DNA of 39,065 bases, from contig JAFOBG010000001.1 of NCBI GenBank assembly GCA_017381935.1, positions 1 to 39,065 of the forward strand, in the 5' to 3' direction. The notes beneath the pieces were generated by a model. The model was given only the letters and a program-made list of their open reading frames with translations. It did not search any database and was not told the DNA's origin. This stretch comes from Alistipes sp. (GTDB lineage Bacteria; Bacteroidota; Bacteroidia; Bacteroidales; Rikenellaceae). Of the stretch, positions 15,388 to 23,175 are shown piece by piece (positions within the stretch are counted from its first letter, which is position 1; each line of letters opens with the position of its first letter). The position numbers and the translations under genes were made by a program.

Positions 15388-16185
15388 TTATTTCACTTTA
15401 CTATCCAACGGGTATTTCAACCCCTTAAAATCAGAGATATATGCACGAATACTGCCAATACGTATCGGAGATTCGAGCATTATAGGAAATTTATTTTTGT
15501 CATCCGTTATCCAGATAAAAAACTCCGAGCCATCTGTAAACGAGAAACCCTCACTTGTGCCAAGAGTACAAGCAAGGCGGATGGTCTTAAACTTACCCAT
15601 CTTAGGTACTCGCTTGACTTCTCTACCTAACAACCTAAACTTAAGCACTTTAATAGTATCCTCAAGAACCATCTCAAGATTGTGTTGCTCGCCCACATTG
15701 AGTGTCGATGCATCTATTGAGCGCATGTTGAAGTACAAAGAGACAGGGTCCATGCTCTTATCTGTGAGCTGCATAGTCTTGGTTTTAGGCTCTCTTTGAC
15801 GACTTTGAGCCCATGTGTGGACCTTCATTGCCTTCCAATCGTAGTCATAGTGGCTACGGAAGGTATAGTCGCCCTCCTTGATATTGCTCTCAAAACGCTC
15901 TGTACGCATGGTAAGTGTATCGACAAGTATATCGTATCGGTCCTCAAGGTTGAAAAACCATCTGAAGGCAGGCAGTATCTTACCCAAACCCATTACTCTA
16001 TAAGCCGGTTTTGATTTAACAGTATCGAGCGTTGTCTGTACAACAACTGTTGCCATTTCGGTATTTGGTATCAATTTAGCCTTGTAGGCTACACGATAAT
16101 CCAACCTCTCGCCCACATTATATACCTGAGCAAAGAGTGGTGTAACTGCAAAAAGCACTACAAGTATAACTAAAAGTCGCTTCAT
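15388..16185 (-). CDS. DUF3108 exported protein
   Basis: 265 residues with a signal peptide (1-19, ending LFA). The mature part begins YNVGERLDYRVAYKAKLIPN, then alternates strands: VVQTTLDTV, DRYDILVDT, FRSHYDYDW, and ends with FFIWITDDKNKFPIMLESPI. That order matches DUF3108, a beta-rich periplasmic or outer-membrane-linked family of unknown function. It lies 29 nt downstream of recG in the same direction with no promoter seen between, so it is probably co-transcribed with recG. There is no sign of a lipobox. Confidence 0.8.
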   Translation of the reverse strand: MKRLLVILVVLFAVTPLFAQVYNVGERLDYRVAYKAKLIPNTEMATVVVQTTLDTVKSKPAYRVMGLGKILPAFRWFFNLEDRYDILVDTLTMRTERFESNIKEGDYTFRSHYDYDWKAMKVHTWAQSRQREPKTKTMQLTDKSMDPVSLYFNMRSIDASTLNVGEQHNLEMVLEDTIKVLKFRLLGREVKRVPKMGKFKTIRLACTLGTSEGFSFTDGSEFFIWITDDKNKFPIMLESPIRIGSIRAYISDFKGLKYPLDSKVK

Positions 16186-16214
16186 ATATTATTAACGTCT
16201 CTTTTTACTACATA

Positions 16215-18326
16215 TTATGAAATCTTAGAGAAATCTATATCTCGCTCTGTCGAGTATCTACTTTTCAACTCTCTCAAAGAGTAGTGTTGTTGCTCTGCAA
16301 GAGTTGGGTCGGCAGTAAGGATGGCTATGGCAGCCTGCTGGGCAAGATGGAGAATCTGATTATCCAAAGCAGGATTTGCAATCTTAAAATTAAAGGCCTC
16401 GCCACTCTGCAAAGTACCATTTATATCGCCAGCGCCACGTAACTTAAGGTCGAGCTCTGCAAGACGGAAACCATCTGTTGTCTCACACATCGCCTCAAGA
16501 CGGGTTCGAGACTCTTTGGAGAGTTTTTCATCCGACATAAGGATACAGAATGATTGGTTTGCCCCTCGACCAACACGACCTCTGAGCTGATGTAGCTGAG
16601 CAAGACCGAAACGCTCAGCCGACTCAATAACCATCACCGTTGCGTTAGGCACATCAACACCCACCTCTATAACCGATGTGGCAACAAGGATATCGGCCTC
16701 TCCCGCTTTAAATTGGCGCATAGACTCCTCTTTATCCTCAGCCTTCATCTTGCCGTGGCAGGCAGAGACCCTATATTTAGGCAGAGGGAAGTCCTGCACA
16801 ATGGCAGCAAAGCCCTCCTCTAAGTTGGCATAATCGGCCTTCTCAGACTCCTTGATAAGCGGATAGACGATATATATCTGTCGCCCCTGCGCTATCTGCT
16901 CACGCATAAAGCCAAAGAGGCGCAACCTTGCCGAGTCGTAATAGTGAACTGTCTTAATTGGCCTACGTCCAGGAGGAAGCTCATCTATTATTGAGACATC
17001 AAGGTCTCCATAAACCGTCATGGCAAGCGTTCTTGGAATAGGTGTTGCAGTCATGACAAGGATATGTGGCGGATTGTTGTTTTTAGTCCACAGACGAGCC
17101 CTCTGCTCTACGCCAAAACGATGTTGCTCATCAATGACCACAAAACCGAGATTAGAGAACTGCACTCTATCCTCCAACAGAGCATGTGTGCCGACCAAAA
17201 TATCTATCTGACCCTCTTTAAGAGCCTCTAAAATCACTCTACGCTCCCTAACCTTAGTTGTTCCCGTAAGTACAGCTACCTTCACACCCATATCACCCAA
17301 CATCTTGACAATGGTTGCAAAGTGCTGACGAGCCAAAATCTCTGTAGGCGCCATCATGCAGGCCTGATAGCCATTATCAACGGCTAAGAGCATCGAGATA
17401 AGTGCAACAACTGTCTTTCCGCTACCTACATCACCCTGTAGCAGACGGTTCATCTGGCAACCAGAGACGGTATCTTGGCGAATCTCCTTTATAACCCTCT
17501 TTTGTGCCCCCGTAAGAGGAAATGGCAGACGGGTATTATAGAAAGTATTGAAACTCTCTCCCACCTTTGCAAAGACAAAGCCCGCTTGGGCCGATACTCT
17601 GGCAGAACGAAGAGTCTGTATGTTAAGCTGTATGCCGAACAATTCATCAAACTTAAGGCGATACTGAGCCTGTTTCAACAAGGCTGCCGACTGAGGAAAA
17701 TGGATATTGTACAGAGCCTCCTCAAGCGATATGAGACCATACTTAACTCGAAGATACTGAGGCATATAGTCAACAATATGACCTTTAACCGAACTCCATA
17801 GGTTACATATAATATTATACATACCCTTAGTACCTAATCCTGTCGATAGTTGCTCTGTTGTCGAGTATATTCCCTGCAGGCCGCATTGTTGTTGGCGAGA
17901 AAGAGCCTTTTCAACCGGCTCAACCTCAGGATGCACCATGCTCAACTCACTGCGAAAGAAGGTCGGACGACCAAAAATGACATACTCACGCCCCAACTCA
18001 AAGCGATTCTCCACCCACTTGATGCCTTGAAACCAGACAAGCTCCGCCTTGCCCGTCTCATCTGCTACATAGATTGAGAAACGACGGCGACGCCCCTCTC
18101 CAAAGAAGTTTTTCCCCGTTACACGAGCACGAATTTGAATATAGCCTGTTGTATTGGCGTCGTTCAACTCGCCAATTTTGTATATCTTCGTTCTATCAAT
18201 ATAACGGAACGGAAAGTGATAGAGCATATCTCTTACCGTAGAGATACCCAACTCACGTGCAAGAAGCTTTGCACGAACCTCTCCCACGCCGGAGACAAAC
18301 TTTATATCATTATTGAGTGGGTTCAT
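16215..18326 (-). CDS. recG: ATP-dependent DNA helicase RecG
   Basis: 703 residues, normal length. It remodels stalled replication forks and Holliday-type junctions in the cytoplasm. An N-terminal wedge domain (about 1-230, with FLYHFPFRYIDR-like sequence) precedes the superfamily 2 helicase core: Walker A in LLQGDVGSGKT, DEQHRFG as the DExH box, TATPIPRT as motif III, then ATSVIEVGVDVPNA and QLRGRVGRG of the second RecA lobe. A -7 box ends 5 nt before the start codon, which implies a message with almost no leader. DUF3108 follows in the same unit. Confidence 0.95.
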   Translation of the reverse strand: MNPLNNDIKFVSGVGEVRAKLLARELGISTVRDMLYHFPFRYIDRTKIYKIGELNDANTTGYIQIRARVTGKNFFGEGRRRRFSIYVADETGKAELVWFQGIKWVENRFELGREYVIFGRPTFFRSELSMVHPEVEPVEKALSRQQQCGLQGIYSTTEQLSTGLGTKGMYNIICNLWSSVKGHIVDYMPQYLRVKYGLISLEEALYNIHFPQSAALLKQAQYRLKFDELFGIQLNIQTLRSARVSAQAGFVFAKVGESFNTFYNTRLPFPLTGAQKRVIKEIRQDTVSGCQMNRLLQGDVGSGKTVVALISMLLAVDNGYQACMMAPTEILARQHFATIVKMLGDMGVKVAVLTGTTKVRERRVILEALKEGQIDILVGTHALLEDRVQFSNLGFVVIDEQHRFGVEQRARLWTKNNNPPHILVMTATPIPRTLAMTVYGDLDVSIIDELPPGRRPIKTVHYYDSARLRLFGFMREQIAQGRQIYIVYPLIKESEKADYANLEEGFAAIVQDFPLPKYRVSACHGKMKAEDKEESMRQFKAGEADILVATSVIEVGVDVPNATVMVIESAERFGLAQLHQLRGRVGRGANQSFCILMSDEKLSKESRTRLEAMCETTDGFRLAELDLKLRGAGDINGTLQSGEAFNFKIANPALDNQILHLAQQAAIAILTADPTLAEQQHYSLRELKSRYSTERDIDFSKIS

Positions 18327-18331
18327 AAGTG

Positions 18332-18339
18332 CAAATTTA
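18332..18339 (-). promoter_or_regulatory. -7 box of recG
   Basis: TAAATTTG on the minus strand (18339-18332), an exact TAnnTTTG, 5 nt before the ATG at 18326. The predicted start of transcription falls at or within 1-2 nt of the start codon. No good -33 element seen. Confidence 0.45.
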
Positions 18340-18351
18340 ATAAAAATTGTC

Positions 18352-18359
18352 TATTTTTG
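18352..18359 (+). promoter_or_regulatory. -7 box of ispG
   Basis: TATTTTTG, an exact TAnnTTTG, 23 nt before the ispG start at 18383 and divergent from the recG box. It lies inside the longer open frame, which argues for 18383 rather than 18347 as the start. The -33 element is unclear. Confidence 0.45.
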
Positions 18360-18382
18360 TAATCATAACAACTCTTTTTACA

Positions 18383-19879
18383 ATGAACTTGACTAAATAT
18401 ACACGTCGCAACACTATTGAGGTTACTATCGGTACAACGAAGATTGGCGGACAGAACCCCATTGCAGTACAATCTATGACCAATACAGCGACTGCTGATG
18501 TTGCCGCATCAGTAGCACAAATCGAGCGTATTGCCGATGCTGGAGCGCCTATTGTACGCCTTACAGCACAGGGTCGCAAAGAGGGTGAGGCCTTTGCTCA
18601 GATTATTCCACAGCTGAGAGCTGAAGGCTATCCCACAGCCATTGTAGCAGATATACACTTTGTGCCTCAAATTGCCTCTATAGCAGCTGATTATGTAGAT
18701 AAGGTGAGAATCAATCCGGGCAACTATCGTACCGACAATGGCGAGTTGGAGGCTCTTCTTGAAAAGTGTAAAAAGAGGGGTGTTGCTCTACGCATAGGTG
18801 TCAACCACGGCTCACTTGCTCAACATATTGTAGATAGCTACGGAGATACACCGCAAGGTATGGTCGCCTCGGCAATGGAGTTTTTGCGCCGTTGTCGTGC
18901 TGCAGACTTCGACCAGGTCGTTGTCTCGATGAAATCCTCAAATACACGAGTTATGGTACACGCTTATCGCCTCCTTGTTCAGGCTATGGATGCAGAGGAT
19001 ATGCACTACCCTATCCACTTAGGCGTAACTGAGGCGGGAAATGGTATCGAGGGGCGTATAAAGAGCGCTGTGGGTATCGGGGCATTGATGGCAGACGGTA
19101 TCGGAGATACTATCCGTGTGTCGCTTACCGAAGCTCCGGAGAATGAGGTGATAGTAGCCAATCTGTTGATTGACCACTTCTCATCTTGCACAGGAGAGTT
19201 TAGTGTAACACACCCGGAGCGTTACTTTGCCACCAAATTTGTCCGTCGCTCAAATATTACCACGCCAATTGTACACAGCGAGATAACAGACCTTTTCCGT
19301 GTTATCGACTCCAACACCTACAATCCTACTGCCGAGTGGAGAGCTGCAATCTTGAACCTCGACAACCAGACAGAGGGCGTAGTTATCCGTCGCAAATACA
19401 CCGATACAGATTACACAACGCTTGCCGTTAAGGCGGCTGCCGATATGGGACCACTTTTGCTTGATGGACTTGCAGATGGCATTTGGATTGATGCTCCTCA
19501 ATTTACAGAGAGACAGATAGAGCAGATAGAGTTGCAAATTCTTCAGGCCTCACGAGTAAGAATCTCGCACACAGAGTATATCGCCTGCCCAAGCTGTGGC
19601 AGAACGCTGTACGATATAGAGGGAACTTTAGCCCAAATCAAAGCCCGCACCTCGCACCTTAAGGGCCTTAAGATTGGTGTTATGGGCTGTATTGTCAACG
19701 GTCCGGGCGAGATGGCAGATGCCGACTATGGGTATGTGGGAGCTGCAGCAGGAAAAATTACCCTCTACAAGGGGCGTGAGGTGGTCTGCAGAAATATCCC
19801 GCAAGAGCAGGCTTTGGACCGCCTTATAGAGATTATAAAAGAGAACGGAGATTGGACAGAGGCAGATTCTACCAATTAG
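18383..19879 (+). CDS. ispG: 4-hydroxy-3-methylbut-2-en-1-yl diphosphate synthase (GcpE)
   Basis: 498 residues from the ATG at 18383. It converts MEcPP to HMBPP, the step before ispH. The TIM-barrel half opens NTIEVTIGTTKIGGQNPIAV and has QSMTNT, VRLTAQGRKE and IHLGVTEAG. The C-terminal reductase half has the [4Fe-4S] cysteines at 402, 405 (CPSCGRTLYD) and 436 (GCIVNGPGE). E. coli IspG has 372 residues and many Bacteroidota, plant and chlamydial forms have 600 or more because of an inserted domain; here only about 125 extra residues lie between the halves, an intermediate length. The start is supported by the promoter box at 18352-18359. Confidence 0.93.
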   Translation: MNLTKYTRRNTIEVTIGTTKIGGQNPIAVQSMTNTATADVAASVAQIERIADAGAPIVRLTAQGRKEGEAFAQIIPQLRAEGYPTAIVADIHFVPQIASIAADYVDKVRINPGNYRTDNGELEALLEKCKKRGVALRIGVNHGSLAQHIVDSYGDTPQGMVASAMEFLRRCRAADFDQVVVSMKSSNTRVMVHAYRLLVQAMDAEDMHYPIHLGVTEAGNGIEGRIKSAVGIGALMADGIGDTIRVSLTEAPENEVIVANLLIDHFSSCTGEFSVTHPERYFATKFVRRSNITTPIVHSEITDLFRVIDSNTYNPTAEWRAAILNLDNQTEGVVIRRKYTDTDYTTLAVKAAADMGPLLLDGLADGIWIDAPQFTERQIEQIELQILQASRVRISHTEYIACPSCGRTLYDIEGTLAQIKARTSHLKGLKIGVMGCIVNGPGEMADADYGYVGAAAGKITLYKGREVVCRNIPQEQALDRLIEIIKENGDWTEADSTN

Positions 19880-19923
19880 GTCGAGGCAAATAAGAAATTT
19901 ACTAATCTATAGAATCTTACTCT

Positions 19924-20526
19924 ATGTTAATACTACCTGCCACATACCTTGCCGATATAGAATATGTTGCCCGATTGCTTGCAGCCGGCGATAACTATGT
20001 CATAGATTGTGCCGAGCACTATATAAAGCGCTCTAAGCGTAACCGCACACAGATTATGACAGCCAACGGAGTTCTCGACCTTACAGTTCCGGTTGTAAAC
20101 GCCAACCGCCCACGAACTGCAATGAGCAAAGTTAAGATAGATTACTCTACACCTTGGCAACACCAACATTGGGTAGCCATTATGTCGGCCTATCGCTCCT
20201 CTCCCTATTTCGATATGGTGGCAGAGCGTCTTAAACCATTTTATACAACTCATTTTGAATCACTTGTGGAGTATAATCTGGCACTATTGAGTCTGCTGCT
20301 CGATATTATAGGCTACACAAAGCCGCTACGCACATCTGAGAGCTATGTTACAGCGACAGAGGCGGATATTGATTTAAGACCAAAAAAGAGAACAACCAAC
20401 TTTGTAACACCACAATACTTTCAGCTCTTCTCAGACCGTTTCCCCTTTGAGCCAAACCTCTCAATTCTTGATTTGATTATGAGCGAAGGGTTATATAGTG
20501 CAGATTTATTACGAAACAGCCTATAA
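19924..20526 (+). CDS. WbqC-like family protein
   Basis: 200 residues. The N-terminus (LPATYLADIEYVARLLAAGD) and the central RSKRNRTQIMTANGVLDLTVPV, KVKIDYSTPWQHQHW and RSSPYFD stretches fit the WbqC-like family, found in some O-antigen clusters and as single genes in Bacteroidota. The biochemical role is not established. It starts 44 nt after ispG with no clear promoter between, so it may share that message. No signal peptide or membrane segment is visible. Confidence 0.8.
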   Translation: MLILPATYLADIEYVARLLAAGDNYVIDCAEHYIKRSKRNRTQIMTANGVLDLTVPVVNANRPRTAMSKVKIDYSTPWQHQHWVAIMSAYRSSPYFDMVAERLKPFYTTHFESLVEYNLALLSLLLDIIGYTKPLRTSESYVTATEADIDLRPKKRTTNFVTPQYFQLFSDRFPFEPNLSILDLIMSEGLYSADLLRNSL

Positions 20527-20553
20527 ACATGTGCTTTTTTAGTAAAAAAAGAG

Positions 20554-20561
20554 TACTTTTG
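20554..20561 (+). promoter_or_regulatory. -7 box of the trxB run
   Basis: TACTTTTG, an exact TAnnTTTG, 33 nt before the trxB start. The -33 region is T-rich without a clean TTTG. Confidence 0.5.
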
Positions 20562-20594
20562 TGGAGAGATTGAAAACAATAAAAACTAAATACT

Positions 20595-21521
20595 ATGGAG
20601 AGTGTAAAATGTCTTATTATCGGTAGCGGCCCTGCGGGCTTTACCGCTGCAATCTATGCTGCTCGTGCATCACTTAGCCCTGTACTTTATGAGGGTATTG
20701 AGCCAGGCGGTCAACTTACAACAACAACTGAAATCGAGAACTTCCCAGGCTACCCTGAGGGTATTACAGGTACAGCTATGATGGATGACCTTCGCCGTCA
20801 GGCAAAGCGCTTCGGAACAGATGTCAGAACAGGCATTGTTAGCAATATCGACACCTCAAAGCGTCCATTTATCGTAACTGTTGACAATGGCGACCAGATT
20901 GAGGCTCAGACTATTATCATTGCCACAGGCGCATCTGCTAAGTATCTCGGCCTGCCTTCAGAGCAGAAGTTCAAGGGTATGGGCGTGAGCGCATGTGCTA
21001 CTTGCGACGGCTTTTTCTACCGCAAGCAGGATGTAGCCGTTGTCGGCGGTGGAGATACAGCATGTGAGGAGGCAACTTACCTCGCTTCACTCTGCCGTCA
21101 GGTATATCTGATTGTCCGCAAGCCATTCCTTCGTGCATCAAAGGCTATGCAGGAGAGAGTATTCAATACACCAAACATCAAGGTACTCTTTGAGCACAAC
21201 ACAGCAGAGGTTTTGGGCGACCAGGACGGCGTTACAGGTGTCCGCCTTCGCAAAAACGACGGTGAGGAGTATGAGATTCCGCTTTCAGGTTTCTTCCTTG
21301 CAATCGGCCACCATCCAAATACAGAGCTTGTTGCAGGCAAACTCGCCCTTGATGAGCAGGGTTATATCGTAACCGTTGCAGGTACATCTAAGACCTCATG
21401 TGAGGGTATCTTTGCTGCCGGTGATGTTTGCGACCCACACTATCGTCAGGCTATTGTAGCTGCAGGCTCTGGTTGTATTGCAGCTCTTGACGCAGAGCGT
21501 TTCCTACAGGCGCATAAATAG
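20595..21521 (+). CDS. trxB: Thioredoxin-disulfide reductase
   Basis: 308 residues, the usual size of the low-molecular-weight bacterial enzyme. It transfers electrons from NADPH through FAD to thioredoxin. FAD-binding GSGPAGFTAA lies near the N-terminus (about 9-18). The redox-active pair is in CATCDGFF and the NADPH-binding GGGDTACEEATYL follows it. A second FAD motif GIFAAGDVCD is near the C-terminus. It heads a tightly packed run (rnz, SpoU-type methyltransferase, PcrA-like helicase, glycosyltransferase, nth) and has its own -7 box. Confidence 0.95.
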   Translation: MESVKCLIIGSGPAGFTAAIYAARASLSPVLYEGIEPGGQLTTTTEIENFPGYPEGITGTAMMDDLRRQAKRFGTDVRTGIVSNIDTSKRPFIVTVDNGDQIEAQTIIIATGASAKYLGLPSEQKFKGMGVSACATCDGFFYRKQDVAVVGGGDTACEEATYLASLCRQVYLIVRKPFLRASKAMQERVFNTPNIKVLFEHNTAEVLGDQDGVTGVRLRKNDGEEYEIPLSGFFLAIGHHPNTELVAGKLALDEQGYIVTVAGTSKTSCEGIFAAGDVCDPHYRQAIVAAGSGCIAALDAERFLQAHK

Positions 21522-21522
21522 C

Positions 21523-22440
21523 ATGATTAAGGTTACTGTTCTTGGTCGCGCCTCGGCAAAGCCGACAGTAACAAGCCACCCTTCGGCACAGATAGTAAAT
21601 GTCAACGAGCAATACTATCTTGTCGATGCCGGAGAGGGTGTGCAGCAACAGATGTTCAGACGAGGGATAAATCCGCTAAAGTTGAGAGGCGTATTTATCT
21701 CTCATCTGCACGGAGACCATATCTTTGGCCTCTTTCCACTCCTCTCGACAATGGGCCTGAGTGGTCGTCAAACACCTCTCAAGGTCTTTGCACCAGCCCC
21801 TTTTGGTGAGATTTTGGAGTATCATCTGAAATATTTTGACCCTCAGCTACCATATCAGGTAGAGTGGGTTGAGGTTGATACAACAAAACACCAAATGATT
21901 TTTGAAAATCGAACTTTAGAGATTTGGAGTGTTCCGTTGCGACACCGTGTACCATGTTCGGGCTATCACTTTAAAGAGAAGAGCCCTGAGCTGAATGTGG
22001 ATAAGTTCAAGATTACCAAATACTCTCTCTCAATAGCCCAAATTGTAGCTGCCAAGCGTGGCGAGGATATTGTTCTTGAGGATGGAACTCTAATCCCAAA
22101 CAGCGAACTGACATATCTGCCCTTTGAGCCAAAGAGTTATGCCTATCTATCCGACACCTCACGTTCTGCTATTGCCGCACGACGAGTTAAGGGAGTAACC
22201 CTCCTCTATCATGAGGCGACCTACACAGCAGACCAGAGCAAGGAGGCTAAACTGCGTGGCCACTCAACAGCTGCCGATGCGGCAAAAATAGCCCTTGCCG
22301 CCGAGGCAAAGCACTTGATTATAGGACACTTCTCATCACGCTACAAGTCGCCTGAGGTGCTACTTGAAGAGGCTCAGACAATATTCACAAACACATCCCT
22401 TGCCGAAGAGGGAGAGACTTACATAGTTGGAGACAAATGA
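21523..22440 (+). CDS. rnz: Ribonuclease Z (tRNA 3' endonuclease)
   Basis: 305 residues from the ATG 1 nt after trxB. It removes 3' trailers from tRNA precursors. The metallo-beta-lactamase signature SHLHGDHIFG (HxHxDH) gives the zinc site, supported by later LSDTSRS, YHEAT and GHFSSRY. The start MIKVTVLGRASAKPT is the normal first strand; the 15 codons upstream in the open frame overlap trxB and are unlike the family. It overlaps the next gene by 4 nt (ATGA). Confidence 0.92.
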   Translation: MIKVTVLGRASAKPTVTSHPSAQIVNVNEQYYLVDAGEGVQQQMFRRGINPLKLRGVFISHLHGDHIFGLFPLLSTMGLSGRQTPLKVFAPAPFGEILEYHLKYFDPQLPYQVEWVEVDTTKHQMIFENRTLEIWSVPLRHRVPCSGYHFKEKSPELNVDKFKITKYSLSIAQIVAAKRGEDIVLEDGTLIPNSELTYLPFEPKSYAYLSDTSRSAIAARRVKGVTLLYHEATYTADQSKEAKLRGHSTAADAAKIALAAEAKHLIIGHFSSRYKSPEVLLEEAQTIFTNTSLAEEGETYIVGDK

Positions 22441-23168
22441 TTACAAAGGCTCAAATACAAGCAATCAAAGCTCTTGCTGATAAACGAGCAAGAGTCGAGC
22501 AGGGTCTATTTATAGCTGAGGGAGAGAAGCTGATTTCAGAGCTTCGCACAAGCCACCTTACAGTAAAAAAGATATACTCTACAACCCCAATATGGACAGA
22601 TGCAGAGGTGATAACAGAGAAGGAGATGGAGAGAATTTCGCAACTCAAGACATCGAATAACTCCCTTGCTGTAGTCCAAATCCCACACTATGACCTCTCT
22701 AATGTTGAGCCTGCAAAAAGATTGGTCTTAGCTCTTGACCGAGTGCAAAACCCTGGCAATGTTGGCACAATAATCCGTCTTGCAGATTGGTTTGGCATTA
22801 CAGATATTGTCTGTTCAGAGGAGTGTGCAGATTGTTTCAACCCTAAGGTTATACAGGCCACAATGGGTGCAATAATCCGTGTGAGAGTTCACTACACCAA
22901 CCTCCCGTTATGGCTTGATAGTCTTAAAAAGGAGGGGGTAAATATCTACGGTACATTCCTCGATGGACAGAATATCTATAAAACCAAAAAAGAGAGCTGC
23001 GGCGTGATTGTGATGGGCAACGAGGGACAGGGCATAAGCAAAGAGTGTGAGGCAAGCGTTACTCACCGCCTCTACATCCCTCCATATCCGGCAGACAGTT
23101 GCGGCTCCGAGTCGCTCAATGTAGCCATTGCCACAGCCATTACCTGTTCTGAATTTAGAAGAGAATAA
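22437..23168 (+). CDS. SpoU/TrmH-family RNA 2'-O-methyltransferase
   Basis: 243 residues. An N-terminal substrate-binding domain (KRARVEQGLFIAEGEKLI) precedes the knotted SPOUT catalytic domain, with LALDRVQNPGNVGTIIRLAD (motif 1, conserved Asn and Arg), VIVMGNEGQGI (motif 2) and ESLNVAIATAI (motif 3). The target is probably a ribose in rRNA, as for other members with this N-terminal domain; the exact site cannot be told. It overlaps rnz by 4 nt and is followed 7 nt later by the helicase. Confidence 0.9.
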   Translation: MITKAQIQAIKALADKRARVEQGLFIAEGEKLISELRTSHLTVKKIYSTTPIWTDAEVITEKEMERISQLKTSNNSLAVVQIPHYDLSNVEPAKRLVLALDRVQNPGNVGTIIRLADWFGITDIVCSEECADCFNPKVIQATMGAIIRVRVHYTNLPLWLDSLKKEGVNIYGTFLDGQNIYKTKKESCGVIVMGNEGQGISKECEASVTHRLYIPPYPADSCGSESLNVAIATAITCSEFRRE

Positions 23169-23175
23169 CTTAAAA

